Below are positions 44,533 to 54,003 of a DNA stretch of 64,000 nucleotides, in pieces; the stretch's first letter is position 1, and every line of letters begins with the position of its first letter. The DNA lies in NCBI RefSeq assembly GCF_018860745.1, contig NZ_JAHKPY010000001.1:1-64000 (forward strand), read 5' to 3'. Position numbers and translations under genes: made by a program. This DNA is from Zobellia uliginosa. Its GTDB lineage: Bacteria; Bacteroidota; Bacteroidia; Flavobacteriales; Flavobacteriaceae. The notes under the pieces are model-generated. The model did no database searches, was not told the origin of the DNA, and saw only the letters and a list, made by a program, of their open reading frames with translations.

Positions 44533-45771
44533 TTATGCTTTTACTTTTTCGTGCGTTAGTCCAATGGCGTTGACATCTATAATCTGTCCTTTAGATTTTT
44601 GAACCTGAATGGCTTTAAAATAATCCAAATACATTTGGGTAATAGTACTCATTGGCAGGGAACAAGCTGCCGCATAATTAGTTTTTGCCAGCTCCGTTCT
44701 GTAGGCATCATCCGTAAGTATTTTTTCTATAGCATCGGCAAGGGACTCTTTGTTCTCAGGTAAAAAGAATTCACCTCTATAGCCTTCTTCCTGAACCAAA
44801 ACACTTAAGTCTCCTAAGTCCGGTAGTGCAACTGCTTTTCCATAGCTTCCCGCTTGGTGCAATACTCCTGAACTACCTGTAGTAGATGTATACGGAAAAA
44901 CTACAACCGCACTCTCTCCAAAAATAACAGGAACGTCTTCTTCGGCCACATAACCGGTAAAACGTATTTGTGGTACATGGCTATATACTTCTTCCATTTT
45001 CTTTAGATAACCTGGTGTATTAGGGCTATCCGTACCGGCAATAACAATTTCTATATCTTCATTGCTTCTATTACGGATGACCTCTACGGCCTCTATAAGA
45101 ACCTCTACTTTTTTGTACGTGCCAAACTTACCGAAAGCCATAACCTGTTTTGGTCCTTCAGGAAGGCCAAAGTCCGGCTCTGGAGGCGTTTCAAAAGAAC
45201 CATGGGGAATTAAAGCAACATTTTTAGCTTTATATTTGCCCTCAAGAATAGTTACATATTTACTGATCGTTACTGCCAATATATCCGATGCCAGAACAAA
45301 CTTCGTTAAAGTCGTTCCTATGAATCCGTATATACTCTGAAGCAATTTATTTTTTGTGAATCCGGCACTATCCAAATCTACTTGCTCCAAAATATTATGC
45401 AATAATGATATGGTAGGAATACCTTTAAACTTTGTTATGTAAGGCAACATCAAACCTAAAGCTGCCGGTATTTTTTTATCCCCGAATTTTAAAAACTGTA
45501 AATTATAAAGTACAGCATCGGGCTTATGGGTTTTAATAGCCTTATTAACCGTTAGTATGTTTGAATAGCTATTGAAATCCCAACACTCCGATACAGTAAT
45601 CTTACAACCCTCGCCTTCAAAAGAAAGGTCTTTTGGCGCTTCCGTTATATCGGTCATCAAAATTATTTCTGTGACTTCTTCTTGCAGTCTAAAGTGCTTT
45701 ACAAGATAATATCCATACTCTGTTAAGGTGACTTTACTTGGTGGATATGCGGTTACAATGGCTAATTTCAT
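44533..45771 (-). CDS. Glycosyltransferase family 4
   Basis: 412-aa GT-B fold glycosyltransferase, retaining type. N-terminal domain begins MKLAIVTAYPPSKVTLTEYG. The C-terminal nucleotide-sugar domain shows VMAFGKFGTYKKVEVLIEA, IVIAGTDSPN, RFTGYVAEEDVPVIF and the donor-site GSSGVLHQAGSYGKAV with its Glu/Gln-type position changed to Gln. Cytoplasmic, assembling the repeat unit or polymer of the local exopolysaccharide. Lies between the flippase and receiver-GT2 genes. Confidence 0.92.
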   Translation of the reverse strand: MKLAIVTAYPPSKVTLTEYGYYLVKHFRLQEEVTEIILMTDITEAPKDLSFEGEGCKITVSECWDFNSYSNILTVNKAIKTHKPDAVLYNLQFLKFGDKKIPAALGLMLPYITKFKGIPTISLLHNILEQVDLDSAGFTKNKLLQSIYGFIGTTLTKFVLASDILAVTISKYVTILEGKYKAKNVALIPHGSFETPPEPDFGLPEGPKQVMAFGKFGTYKKVEVLIEAVEVIRNRSNEDIEIVIAGTDSPNTPGYLKKMEEVYSHVPQIRFTGYVAEEDVPVIFGESAVVVFPYTSTTGSSGVLHQAGSYGKAVALPDLGDLSVLVQEEGYRGEFFLPENKESLADAIEKILTDDAYRTELAKTNYAAACSLPMSTITQMYLDYFKAIQVQKSKGQIIDVNAIGLTHEKVKA

Positions 45772-45825
45772 ATTATTGGTTTAAGGTTTGGGGCTATTTA
45801 TCTTGTGTTTTTAGTTAGATATAGA

Positions 45826-47070
45826 TTACCATTTTCGGAATAATTCCTTTTTAGCGAAATATGCCAGTTGAACTACAAGTAGTATGGACATGGCAATCAA
45901 TTGCATATAGACTACACTTTCTAGATTTTTATGATAAAGCATTACTAACACTATTTGCGAAAGGCCTAATACTCCCGAAAGAATAACAGGTACATAATGG
46001 TCTAAGGACAAAAAATAGTAGGCAAAAATATTTGATATGGCAAACAATGAGGTTGCCAGTGCGTACTGCCATAATAAGCTAGACATAGCCACATAGGAAT
46101 CACCGAACATTAAAGTGATAATAAGTTCTGGAAAAAGATAGCACGCCGCAACTATTCCCGCCGAAAGCAGGCCTATATAGGATACATATTTAAACAATAT
46201 GGGCGCCGTTGGCTCTCCGTCTTTTTGCTTCTGCACAACAACGGGAAGCAATAACATTACGAACATCCAAGCTACAAAATACACTACTCTACCTATTAAT
46301 GCCAAAGAGGCATATAGTCCTGCTTCCATTGGCTCAAAATAGTGCTTGACCAGTAGTACATCACTATTATTTATGATAATTTGAGTTAACTCATAACAGG
46401 CGGTCAGCCATATAAATTGAGAAACTCGTTTTGCATTTTCAGGTTGTAATTTTCTAGATTCCCTAAATGAGATAGATTTACTATCCGAAGGAAAAAGTCC
46501 AAATAGAAAAGATAAGAATATACCCAAAGCCACTAATGTGCCAGGCTCTAAGTCTAAAAGGAAAAGCAAAGCCATGGTTAGTAATAACCGGCTCCACATC
46601 TCCGTTTGATAGGTAATGGATAATTTTCCAAACTCTTGCTTGCCTTGGTATGCTCCCCTATTAACACTCATGAAAAAGTAAATAGGTATACCTACGCCAA
46701 AAACAACGAACATCCAATGGCTTTCCGTATTGAATAATGATTGCAGCTGTTTTGAAAAAACCAGAATCAGTAATCCAATTATTAAACCAACAATACTTGC
46801 TTGACGGTAACTGATGTTCTTAAAAACATCCCATTCGCTACCTGAAAAAATTACCGCGAATTTTGCCGTAGCTAATTGAAACGTCATTCCCATAAAGGAC
46901 AAGACCAATAATAAGGTAACTAAAAGTGCCGCTTCAGAAAAAGCAGCCGGACCTAAAAGTCTACCCAACAAAAGATTATATAGGTAATTTCCGCCATTTA
47001 CCAAAAGTACGCTTCCCATGAACAATTGTTCCTGAGATACTTTTTTGAACATTAATTTGATGGCTGTCAT
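45826..47070 (-). CDS. Polysaccharide flippase-like membrane protein (MOP superfamily, PelG/Wzx-like)
   Basis: 414 aa with about twelve transmembrane helices, oligosaccharide-flippase/polysaccharide biosynthesis protein type (GGNYLYNLLLGRLLGPAAFSEAALL at the start, FISVNRGAYQGKQEFGKLS-like loop in the middle, NNSDVLLVKHYFEPMEAGLYASLALIG). It would move a lipid-linked sugar or assist polymer export across the inner membrane. First gene of the leftward EPS operon, divergent from the 1028-aa membrane protein gene. The pairing of a GT4 enzyme and this flippase recalls PelF and PelG, but no other Pel protein is recognised. Confidence 0.87.
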   Translation of the reverse strand: MTAIKLMFKKVSQEQLFMGSVLLVNGGNYLYNLLLGRLLGPAAFSEAALLVTLLLVLSFMGMTFQLATAKFAVIFSGSEWDVFKNISYRQASIVGLIIGLLILVFSKQLQSLFNTESHWMFVVFGVGIPIYFFMSVNRGAYQGKQEFGKLSITYQTEMWSRLLLTMALLFLLDLEPGTLVALGIFLSFLFGLFPSDSKSISFRESRKLQPENAKRVSQFIWLTACYELTQIIINNSDVLLVKHYFEPMEAGLYASLALIGRVVYFVAWMFVMLLLPVVVQKQKDGEPTAPILFKYVSYIGLLSAGIVAACYLFPELIITLMFGDSYVAMSSLLWQYALATSLFAISNIFAYYFLSLDHYVPVILSGVLGLSQIVLVMLYHKNLESVVYMQLIAMSILLVVQLAYFAKKELFRKW

Positions 47071-47609
47071 TATTTATACTATTTATATAATTCCTACATT
47101 TTTGGGCAATTTCTATATTTTTCTATATCTCGTAAAATATCTATAGCATTCTGTTTATCAAAACATCACATTTATAACAAGTAAAATTTAGAACTCATTA
47201 CGTAAACGCCAATTGCATTAATTATTGTAGGATTTAACTTATAATCGATAAAATGTATCATTTCATGGAATTATTTTACCTTTCATCGATATTACTAGCT
47301 TTTAATACTTAATTATATTTCCGTTTTGTGATATGTTATATACTGATAAATAGAATCTACCTTCTGTATTAACTCTTTTTTAATCTGCTGTAATGCAAGT
47401 AATTATTATTCAATAACTGATAAAGTCAGTTACTGTAAATATCATTTATACTTGTAAAATTACCGTCAACTACCGTCTTTTTTACGGTCAAAAAGTCCAC
47501 TAGCGTTTATCTATAGACCAATGGCTCAAAGCCTTAGATAGGCAATACCATCGATGAAATACAATATATATACCTTTATAATGTTATATTTTCTGACAAA
47601 TAACCACCA
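47071..47609. other. Divergent EPS control region
   Basis: 539 bases between the two EPS operons. Notable items are TACCGTC repeated with a 10-base period (47461 and 47471), an inverted ACGGT at 47483-47488, and the 21-base-period pair at 47491-47520. TACCTTTA (47571-47578) is a near -7 box for the rightward operon. No gene seen. Confidence 0.5.
47491..47520. promoter_or_regulatory. Weak LytTR-type direct repeat in the EPS control region
   Basis: AAAAGTCCA (47491-47499) and TATAGACCA (47512-47520), period 21, six of nine bases equal. The second half-site is close to TGTAGACCA at 62811. Weaker than the three other sites and oriented towards the leftward operon, whose start is about 420 bases away. 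Confidence 0.35.
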
Positions 47610-50600
47610 ATGCAACGCACCAATGTTTTATTGATTTTGGCACTGGTCATAGGTATCGCATTTCATGGGTCTAGTATCTTCTTTACTCTTGAGACTACCT
47701 ATGATGCCCTGATTCATTTGTTTTTTGCGGACCATTATGCCAATAGTTGGTTTGAACCATGGGACTATCGTTGGTATACGGGTTTTACGGTGCAGGCCTA
47801 TCCGCCACTGGTGCACCAGTCCATTGGTATTCTTTCTCATATTGGCGGACTCAAATTTGGCATGTTCACCGTAGCCATGATAGGTATTGTCCTGTTTATT
47901 ACGGGTGCATACAGGTTTGGATTATTAATGACAGGAGACAGAAAAATTGCCGGGTATACGGCAATACTGGCTGTATTCTCTTCCACATTTGTAGAAACCC
48001 TTCATATCTTTGGTCAATTACCCAGTATCATTGGTTTATCGGTTCTATTGCATTCATTGCCTGAAATATATCTTTGGGTCAAAACAGGTAAAACTAGATA
48101 TATTGTCACAAGCCTTTCCTTGATAGCCGTTACCGTAACTTCTCACCATGTAACTCCTATTTTTGGTATGGTATTCTTTATTTTTCCATTATTGGGAATG
48201 GCCGTTATGGACTCTGCCAGGGATCAGGTCAATAGTTTTAAGGAAGTTCGTTTTGGTGTATTTTATAAGCAATTCAAAAAGTGCTTCTGGCGCATAGTCA
48301 TATTCGGGTTTTCATCATTATTTCTCATTGTAACCTGCATCCTTCCCTACTGGATAAATTCAAAGAAAAACCCTATTACCCAAGTACCTATTCCACATGG
48401 TTCACGAGATAATTTTCTAGAAGTAACCTCATCTGGATTAGTGTTTTTTGTTATCCCTTGGGGGATTTTGACTTTTGTACTCCCTTTTCTTTTCTATCGC
48501 TATTACAGCAGACGATACATCTTTTTTGGTTTATCGTTTTCTATGTTAACTCTTTTAGGAACTGGTGGTACCACACCTCTTCCGCTAATATTATTGGGCG
48601 AAACCGCATTTAATATTTTAACCTTAGACCGCTTTACCCTTTGGGCAACTATTATGGCGCTTCCCCTATTTGGAGAATTCGCTTACCGTATGGTAGAGGG
48701 GGATCTTAAAGACCGTATTCAGGAAAATTGGGGCCGCGTTTATCATCGTATTCTGGGTGGTGTTATTGTAGGAGGCATTCTGTTCATGGTTATTTTTACC
48801 ATGAGTCTGGGCTATTTTAGACCTTCACAACCACAGAAAATTAAGATGCAACCCATCATTAACTTTCTAAGTCAGGATTCTCATGACCATTGGCGCTATT
48901 TACCTTTAGGTTTCGGTGATCAAATGGCATGGCTGTCCGCTCAGACAAAAGCTATGACCGTAGATGGTAATTATCATTCTGCTCGCCGGTTACCAGAGCT
49001 TACTACAAGAGCCATAGAACGACTAGAAAATTCAAAATTTAGAGGTGTTGAAGGTATCGGTTCTTTACAGCAATTCTTAACCGTACCCGAGAAATACAAC
49101 CTTAAATATATATTTTCCAACGACAAATTCTATGATCCCATTCTCTATTTCTGCGGATGGCAACGATTACAGCAACTGGAGAACGGCATTATGGTCTGGG
49201 AGAAATTAAATGTGCCTCCTTTTCCCACAATAATGCCCAAAGAAGATGTGCATGTAGCCTTAAAAGTGATGTGGGGCATCATACCTATTCTTACGGTTGT
49301 AATTGCCTTTATCATTAATATTCAGTGGATATGGGTCAGGGCTTTAAAGGCTAGAGATTTACCACAGGGCGAGTTTATGAAATATGCGATTGAATTTAAA
49401 AACTTCCCAAAAAAACTAATTATAATAAATCATATTTGGGCGGTTATCATATTAATCGTACTGGGGTTTGGAATTCATTTTTTCTATATTAAAAACGTAG
49501 ACCAGATTGCACCTACCAATGTTGTGGAGGCCTATTACGATGCTATTGACTTCAAAGAATTTAACAAGGCGCATTCCTTTTTGAATCCTGATAGCGGCAA
49601 AACCATTGCCCAATATATGTTGGAGGTTTCGGTAACGGATGGCATTCTTAGTTCCTATGCCAAACTAGATTCCTTAGGTATTGAATTTTTACAGGAAAAT
49701 GATACCAGTGCGCGGGTGAAAGCTGCTACTAGATGGATTACGCCTTTAGAAAGTATCAACAAAGATTTTTACCACAGTCTTATTAAAAAGGAAGGCAAAT
49801 GGTATATTGAACCTTCTTCATTGGACAATGATTTGCCACCGGACCAACTGTTCACTTCGAACAATACCACTTTTTTTAATCATGGTAGGCGAAAAATAAC
49901 GACTCAACAGACCCACCACGAAGATGTTTTAAAGCAGCCTGTTCTAGAAGTACTTAAAGCCAAACTGGTACAATACCAAGGTAGCTACAGTATTATTGGG
50001 GAGCTCCAAAATGTAGACCACGTACCTGCGGATGTGGTCATTAAGGGCACACTTTATAACGATGAGAACAGGCAACTGGCCACCTATAATGCAAAAGATG
50101 TTGCCAAGCACAAATTGATGCCCAAAGAAACTACGACTTTTAGAATTGATTTTGAAGGTATTGCATGGTCTTCCACTAAAGACACTCTACCCCCTACTTT
50201 TGATCCGGACCAGTTTACACCTATGACGTTTGAAGAGCAACCTACAAAATTTAACCTACAGTGCGCGGGTAATGTTGCCAATACAGATTTATATAAACAG
50301 GTAAGTCTTCAAGAGCTTGTTTTTGAGGATGACCGAATAAGTGGTACACTCTTTAATTCAGGAATTCAAGAAGTAACCATACCTCAACTTTTGATATCCT
50401 ATTATGATGAAAACAAAGACCTTTTATGGGTTGAACATGAATTTCTCACGGATGGGGTTCGCATTCAAAGAAAACGGTATTTTGAATATGAAACTGCCTG
50501 CCTTACCGAAATTACGCTTATCAATAGCAGTTTAAAAAATTGTTTTGTGAACGGAAGTCCAAATTCGGAGATTAGTAAAAAGCTTTTCCCCGAAAGAGAT

Positions 50601-50696
50601 ATTTCTCATGCCGAAGACCAACTACAGCCTTATTCCGGACATGGCTTTGAATATTTAAAATTTGAGTTGAACAGTTACATTGGCAATCCAAAATGA
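47610..50696 (+). CDS. Large polytopic membrane protein of the EPS system (PTPS-related / GT-C-like)
   Basis: 1028 aa. Residues 1 to about 620 hold ten or more transmembrane helices. The first periplasmic loop has TTYDALIHLFFADHYANSWFE followed by PWDYRWYTGF, an Asp-x3-His arrangement reminiscent of GT-C glycosyltransferases and of the 6-pyruvoyl-tetrahydropterin-synthase-related membrane domain found in polysaccharide loci. After the last helices (about 540-560 and 600-625) come soluble extracytoplasmic domains: an NTF2-like segment (VVEAYYDAIDFKEFNKAHSFL) and two FxLYD-like beta domains. Probably polymerises or transfers sugar outside the inner membrane. Its stop overlaps the next start (ATGA). 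The family assignment is tentative. Confidence 0.75.
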   Translation: MQRTNVLLILALVIGIAFHGSSIFFTLETTYDALIHLFFADHYANSWFEPWDYRWYTGFTVQAYPPLVHQSIGILSHIGGLKFGMFTVAMIGIVLFITGAYRFGLLMTGDRKIAGYTAILAVFSSTFVETLHIFGQLPSIIGLSVLLHSLPEIYLWVKTGKTRYIVTSLSLIAVTVTSHHVTPIFGMVFFIFPLLGMAVMDSARDQVNSFKEVRFGVFYKQFKKCFWRIVIFGFSSLFLIVTCILPYWINSKKNPITQVPIPHGSRDNFLEVTSSGLVFFVIPWGILTFVLPFLFYRYYSRRYIFFGLSFSMLTLLGTGGTTPLPLILLGETAFNILTLDRFTLWATIMALPLFGEFAYRMVEGDLKDRIQENWGRVYHRILGGVIVGGILFMVIFTMSLGYFRPSQPQKIKMQPIINFLSQDSHDHWRYLPLGFGDQMAWLSAQTKAMTVDGNYHSARRLPELTTRAIERLENSKFRGVEGIGSLQQFLTVPEKYNLKYIFSNDKFYDPILYFCGWQRLQQLENGIMVWEKLNVPPFPTIMPKEDVHVALKVMWGIIPILTVVIAFIINIQWIWVRALKARDLPQGEFMKYAIEFKNFPKKLIIINHIWAVIILIVLGFGIHFFYIKNVDQIAPTNVVEAYYDAIDFKEFNKAHSFLNPDSGKTIAQYMLEVSVTDGILSSYAKLDSLGIEFLQENDTSARVKAATRWITPLESINKDFYHSLIKKEGKWYIEPSSLDNDLPPDQLFTSNNTTFFNHGRRKITTQQTHHEDVLKQPVLEVLKAKLVQYQGSYSIIGELQNVDHVPADVVIKGTLYNDENRQLATYNAKDVAKHKLMPKETTTFRIDFEGIAWSSTKDTLPPTFDPDQFTPMTFEEQPTKFNLQCAGNVANTDLYKQVSLQELVFEDDRISGTLFNSGIQEVTIPQLLISYYDENKDLLWVEHEFLTDGVRIQRKRYFEYETACLTEITLINSSLKNCFVNGSPNSEISKKLFPERDISHAEDQLQPYSGHGFEYLKFELNSYIGNPK

Positions 50697-51922
50697 GAAT
50701 GCGTATCATACATATCTGCATTATTTGTTCCTTGCTTTTCTTTGGGTGTTCTAAAGAACCCGAAGTGAAAAAAGTTTCGCAGGCCAGTTATGAGTTGCTC
50801 ACGAATAAAGAAAATTTCACCGCTGGGGAAGCCTTCTCTTTAGAATTCAAGGCTTCTGAGGAATCCAATCCCGTTTTAGTATTTAGAAACGCCGTAGGTA
50901 CTACTATTGTTGAAGCTTCCGATAAGGCAGAAAAGCTTCAATTCAATATTCCAAAAAACTATTATGAAAAAGCGGGTATTTGCTACTGGTCATTGGTTTC
51001 CCGTTCCGAGGAGAAAATGAACGGTACTATCAACATCAATGTAAATAACAAAAAAGGTACATTTCTTGAGTCCTATTTGGGGCCTAGAAGCCTTACTGCC
51101 GGCCCAGAAGATTATGCCATGTTCGTAATGGTCGCAACAGATTTTTATGACAATCCATTGAACGATAGTACATCTATTTATAGTAAAGTGCAATTTCAGG
51201 ATAGCCAAATGGAAAAAGAGCTACGTACTAAAAATCTTATCGCATGGTCTAGAGTTAGAGCTCCTGAAAAATCAGGTAGAATGTTAATTTCATCGGCATG
51301 TAATGAGACCAATTCAAAAGAATTTACAACTATCATTTATCCTGCAAACCCCGTAGACTTCAATATTTCATATGAAAGAAACCACGAATTTGCAGATGGC
51401 AACCAGGTCATAACTTTTAGAACTGATATTATTAGGGATACTTACGGAAATATAGCCAGCGAAGGTACTTTGGTGTCGTTTATAATTACTGATGATAAGG
51501 GAGCTAGGCTAAAGGCTCAGGGCACTACGTTGAACGGTAAGGCCGAAGCGCGCTTACTACATCCTGAATACGAAGCTTTTTGGTCTATTGAGGCATTTGT
51601 AACGGGCGCGGCAAGAAGTAAACCTATAACCGTTGCGTTTAAAGCGTCTGTAACCGAATACGAGGTTCTTATTTCCGAGGACTCAAGAACCATTTCGGTT
51701 GGTCCGCTCAAAAGTTTCATGGACCAGTTGGTTCCGGACGGCATGCCTATTGCACTGACCATAAGAGATGGAGACCACAGAATATTGGATGTTCTAAGAA
51801 CTTCTTCTATGAGGGGCAAAGGAGAATTTAAATTATCTCGGGATTTCTTTCCGCCCGGATCCTATAACTTACAGATTAAGACAGCAGGTATAACCCAAAC
51901 AAAATCAGTCGTGCTAAAATGA
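50693..51922 (+). CDS. Ig-like domain lipoprotein of the EPS operon
   Basis: 409 aa lipoprotein, lipobox LFFGC at about residue 19. The remainder is all-beta; three or four Ig/invasin-like units can be made out (SYELLTNKENFTAGEAFSLEF, NISYERNHEFADGNQVITFRTDI with a Big_1-like DTYGN turn, SEDSRTISVGPLKSF). Both ends overlap neighbouring genes by ATGA, so it is translated together with the membrane protein and the glycosidase. Likely a periplasmic or outer-membrane scaffold for the polymer machinery; no enzyme motif is visible. Confidence 0.8.
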   Translation: MRMRIIHICIICSLLFFGCSKEPEVKKVSQASYELLTNKENFTAGEAFSLEFKASEESNPVLVFRNAVGTTIVEASDKAEKLQFNIPKNYYEKAGICYWSLVSRSEEKMNGTININVNNKKGTFLESYLGPRSLTAGPEDYAMFVMVATDFYDNPLNDSTSIYSKVQFQDSQMEKELRTKNLIAWSRVRAPEKSGRMLISSACNETNSKEFTTIIYPANPVDFNISYERNHEFADGNQVITFRTDIIRDTYGNIASEGTLVSFIITDDKGARLKAQGTTLNGKAEARLLHPEYEAFWSIEAFVTGAARSKPITVAFKASVTEYEVLISEDSRTISVGPLKSFMDQLVPDGMPIALTIRDGDHRILDVLRTSSMRGKGEFKLSRDFFPPGSYNLQIKTAGITQTKSVVLK

Positions 51923-53442
51923 AAATGAACAGAACCTTATATCGTGTTTTTCTACTGATTACGTTTCTGGCCATAAACGGTCTTATTCTATTTGGTATTA
52001 GCAGCGCCCTATCCTATCTGAACACAGGTGCAGACCGTACTTCTATGCTTCACTTGCATGAAGAAATCTCTGCCAGCTATTTACCAAAAATTGAATGGGA
52101 GATTGCTATGAACGAGGGTCGTCCCATGGAAGACCAGACTTTAGGGGAAATAGAACGTGACTACCTTAGTGCATGGCAAGTACGCAATGCTGCTTACGCC
52201 AATAATGTACCATATGGAATAGCCGACTATTATACGGATAGTATGCGTACAGAACTTTTTAAGATAACAGACCTAAACCTAAAAAATAAAGTAACCCTAC
52301 AAACCACAACATTAGAACATCACCCTAAATTAGATTTCTATAGTACAGATGGTAAACTCGTGATTTTTACGGATAAAAATGTTTCTGCCTACGAAGCGGT
52401 GTATAGAGATGATAAGCTGATTACCAAGCGTAACCTAAAATCAGATTATAAAGTTATGTTGCTATTAGAAGATGGTTTCTGGAGGATTCGCCAATTAGTT
52501 GAAACGTTCTTGCCCGAGGAGACCATTGGGGAACGAACAAAGGTTCAAGATTTTGACAACTTTCATTTTAAAGGCATAAACTACTACCCACAAGATACAC
52601 CTTGGGATATGTTCGGGAAACAATTTAACGATTCGATTATTGCACATGATTTTGAACTTATGGCCAGAATGGGGGTCAACAGTTTACGGATTTTTATTCC
52701 ATACGAATCTTTTGGCAAAGAATATGTGGACTCCGAAAAGTTGGAAAAAGTTAAATTGACCCTTGATATCGCCGAGAAAAACGGACTTCAAGTGATGCCA
52801 ACTTTATTTGATTTTTACGGTAATTATAGCGTTCATGATTGGACGATGACCAACCGCCATGTTGAGCAAGTTGTAGAAGCCCTTAAAGACCATAAGGCCA
52901 TCGTTGCCTGGGATGTAAAGAATGAGCCAGATTTAGATTTTGAATCTCGAGGCAAAGAACTGGTGCTTTCTTGGTTGGAACAAACGGTAGAACGCATCCG
53001 TAAAATAGACCCTAATAACCCAATTACTATAGGATGGTCAAGTCCCGAAGCAGCAATCAATCTGAAAGATCAATTAAATCTAGTCTCTTTTCATTACTAC
53101 CGGGGAGCAGCTGAATTTGAAAGTGCTTTCCGTAATTTAAAAAATGAGGTGACAGACAAGCCATTATTGCTACAAGAGTATGGTTACTCTTCTTATGACG
53201 GTATTTGGAACGCCTATACCGGTTCGGAAAAGAAAGAAAAAGAATATATGGAAACCATGCAAAAAGTTGTGGAGAAAGAAAAGTTGTCCCATATGATTTG
53301 GACACTCTATGATTTTAGAAACATACCAACTTCTGTAGTTGGGCGCCTACCTTGGAGAAAAGTTCGTCAGCGTCATTTTGGTCTTCTTGATTCTAAAGGG
53401 AAGAAAAAACCGGTGTACGATATTTTCTTTAACGAAAAATAA
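51919..53442 (+). CDS. Membrane-anchored GH5-like glycoside hydrolase
   Basis: 507 aa. One N-terminal transmembrane helix (about 8-32), an NTF2-like or linker domain (about 45-200) and a TIM-barrel catalytic domain (about 215-505). Clan A catalytic glutamates are visible: acid/base Glu336 in WDVKNEPDLD and nucleophile Glu420 in LLQEYGYSS; the barrel start FHFKGINYYPQDTPWD and the substrate-site SFHYYRG fit GH5/cellulase-type enzymes. In EPS loci such hydrolases trim or release polymer (compare PelA and BcsZ). Starts in the stop of the lipoprotein gene. Substrate unknown. Confidence 0.87.
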   Translation: MKMNRTLYRVFLLITFLAINGLILFGISSALSYLNTGADRTSMLHLHEEISASYLPKIEWEIAMNEGRPMEDQTLGEIERDYLSAWQVRNAAYANNVPYGIADYYTDSMRTELFKITDLNLKNKVTLQTTTLEHHPKLDFYSTDGKLVIFTDKNVSAYEAVYRDDKLITKRNLKSDYKVMLLLEDGFWRIRQLVETFLPEETIGERTKVQDFDNFHFKGINYYPQDTPWDMFGKQFNDSIIAHDFELMARMGVNSLRIFIPYESFGKEYVDSEKLEKVKLTLDIAEKNGLQVMPTLFDFYGNYSVHDWTMTNRHVEQVVEALKDHKAIVAWDVKNEPDLDFESRGKELVLSWLEQTVERIRKIDPNNPITIGWSSPEAAINLKDQLNLVSFHYYRGAAEFESAFRNLKNEVTDKPLLLQEYGYSSYDGIWNAYTGSEKKEKEYMETMQKVVEKEKLSHMIWTLYDFRNIPTSVVGRLPWRKVRQRHFGLLDSKGKKKPVYDIFFNEK

Positions 53443-53480
53443 TAATCCATAAAATTTACAACCAAACAAGAGACAAAAGC

Positions 53481-53783
53481 CTAGGCTTGATTGACTCCCA
53501 ATATATGCGTTGAATTTATTTCCTGTAGAATAGACAGAACATCTGCATTCTTTTTTCCAAGGATGGTTAGTTGTCTATTATTTTTGATAGCGTTTTCATA
53601 TAATTCTTTAAGAGCACTTGCTCCATTTACATCAATACTGGTGATGCGTTCCAAATTTATGACGATTCGTCTATCCGAACCAAAATATCTACCAATATGA
53701 CGGCTAAGAATGGTGGCACTATTACTATTCAATGTTCCATAAATGCAAAATATTCCACGGGACTCTGCGATTTGTAAAGGCAT
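53481..53783 (-). CDS. STAS-domain protein without the canonical phosphoserine
   Basis: 100 aa single STAS domain (anti-sigma-factor antagonist type), with GIFCIYGTLNSNSATILSRHI and VINLERITSIDVNGASALKEL. At the loop where SpoIIAA has Asp-Ser-Ser-Gly, this protein has D51-V-N53-G, so the phosphorylatable Ser is replaced by Asn. It may bind a partner constitutively or be regulated otherwise. No anti-sigma kinase gene is nearby. Its promoter region carries a LytTR-type repeat (53863-53892), placing it in the same regulon as the sensor operon. Confidence 0.88.
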   Translation of the reverse strand: MPLQIAESRGIFCIYGTLNSNSATILSRHIGRYFGSDRRIVINLERITSIDVNGASALKELYENAIKNNRQLTILGKKNADVLSILQEINSTHILGVNQA

Positions 53784-53819
53784 AATTAAAAAAAATTTAA
53801 GTTTATTTTTAGTCTATAG

Positions 53820-53892
53820 CAAAATATGAAATGACGTACAGAAGGTACGAAAATAAATGCACTGTAGATAGACAGTAAATAACTGTAGGTGA
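53820..53892 (-). promoter_or_regulatory. STAS promoter region with LytTR-type direct repeat
   Basis: TGTAGATAG (53863-53871) and TGTAGGTGA (53884-53892) are direct repeats with a period of exactly 21 bases (9-base half-sites, 12-base spacer). A near -7 box (minus strand TATTTTG, 53820-53826) lies about 40 bases downstream towards the STAS gene. Confidence 0.65.
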
Positions 53893-54003
53893 GTTGTTTT
53901 TATTGTTTTAAAGCATAAATAATATCCCCGAAACATTTTACAGTAAGATACCAATAAATTAAGTATACAGCCGTTATACTCTTGTGGTAAAAAACTTACT
54001 TTA

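Noticed and set aside
45826-47070. Full Pel system (PelF/PelG)
   Set aside because: GT4 plus flippase-like proteins are reminiscent, but PelD, PelE, PelC and a PelA deacetylase are absent.
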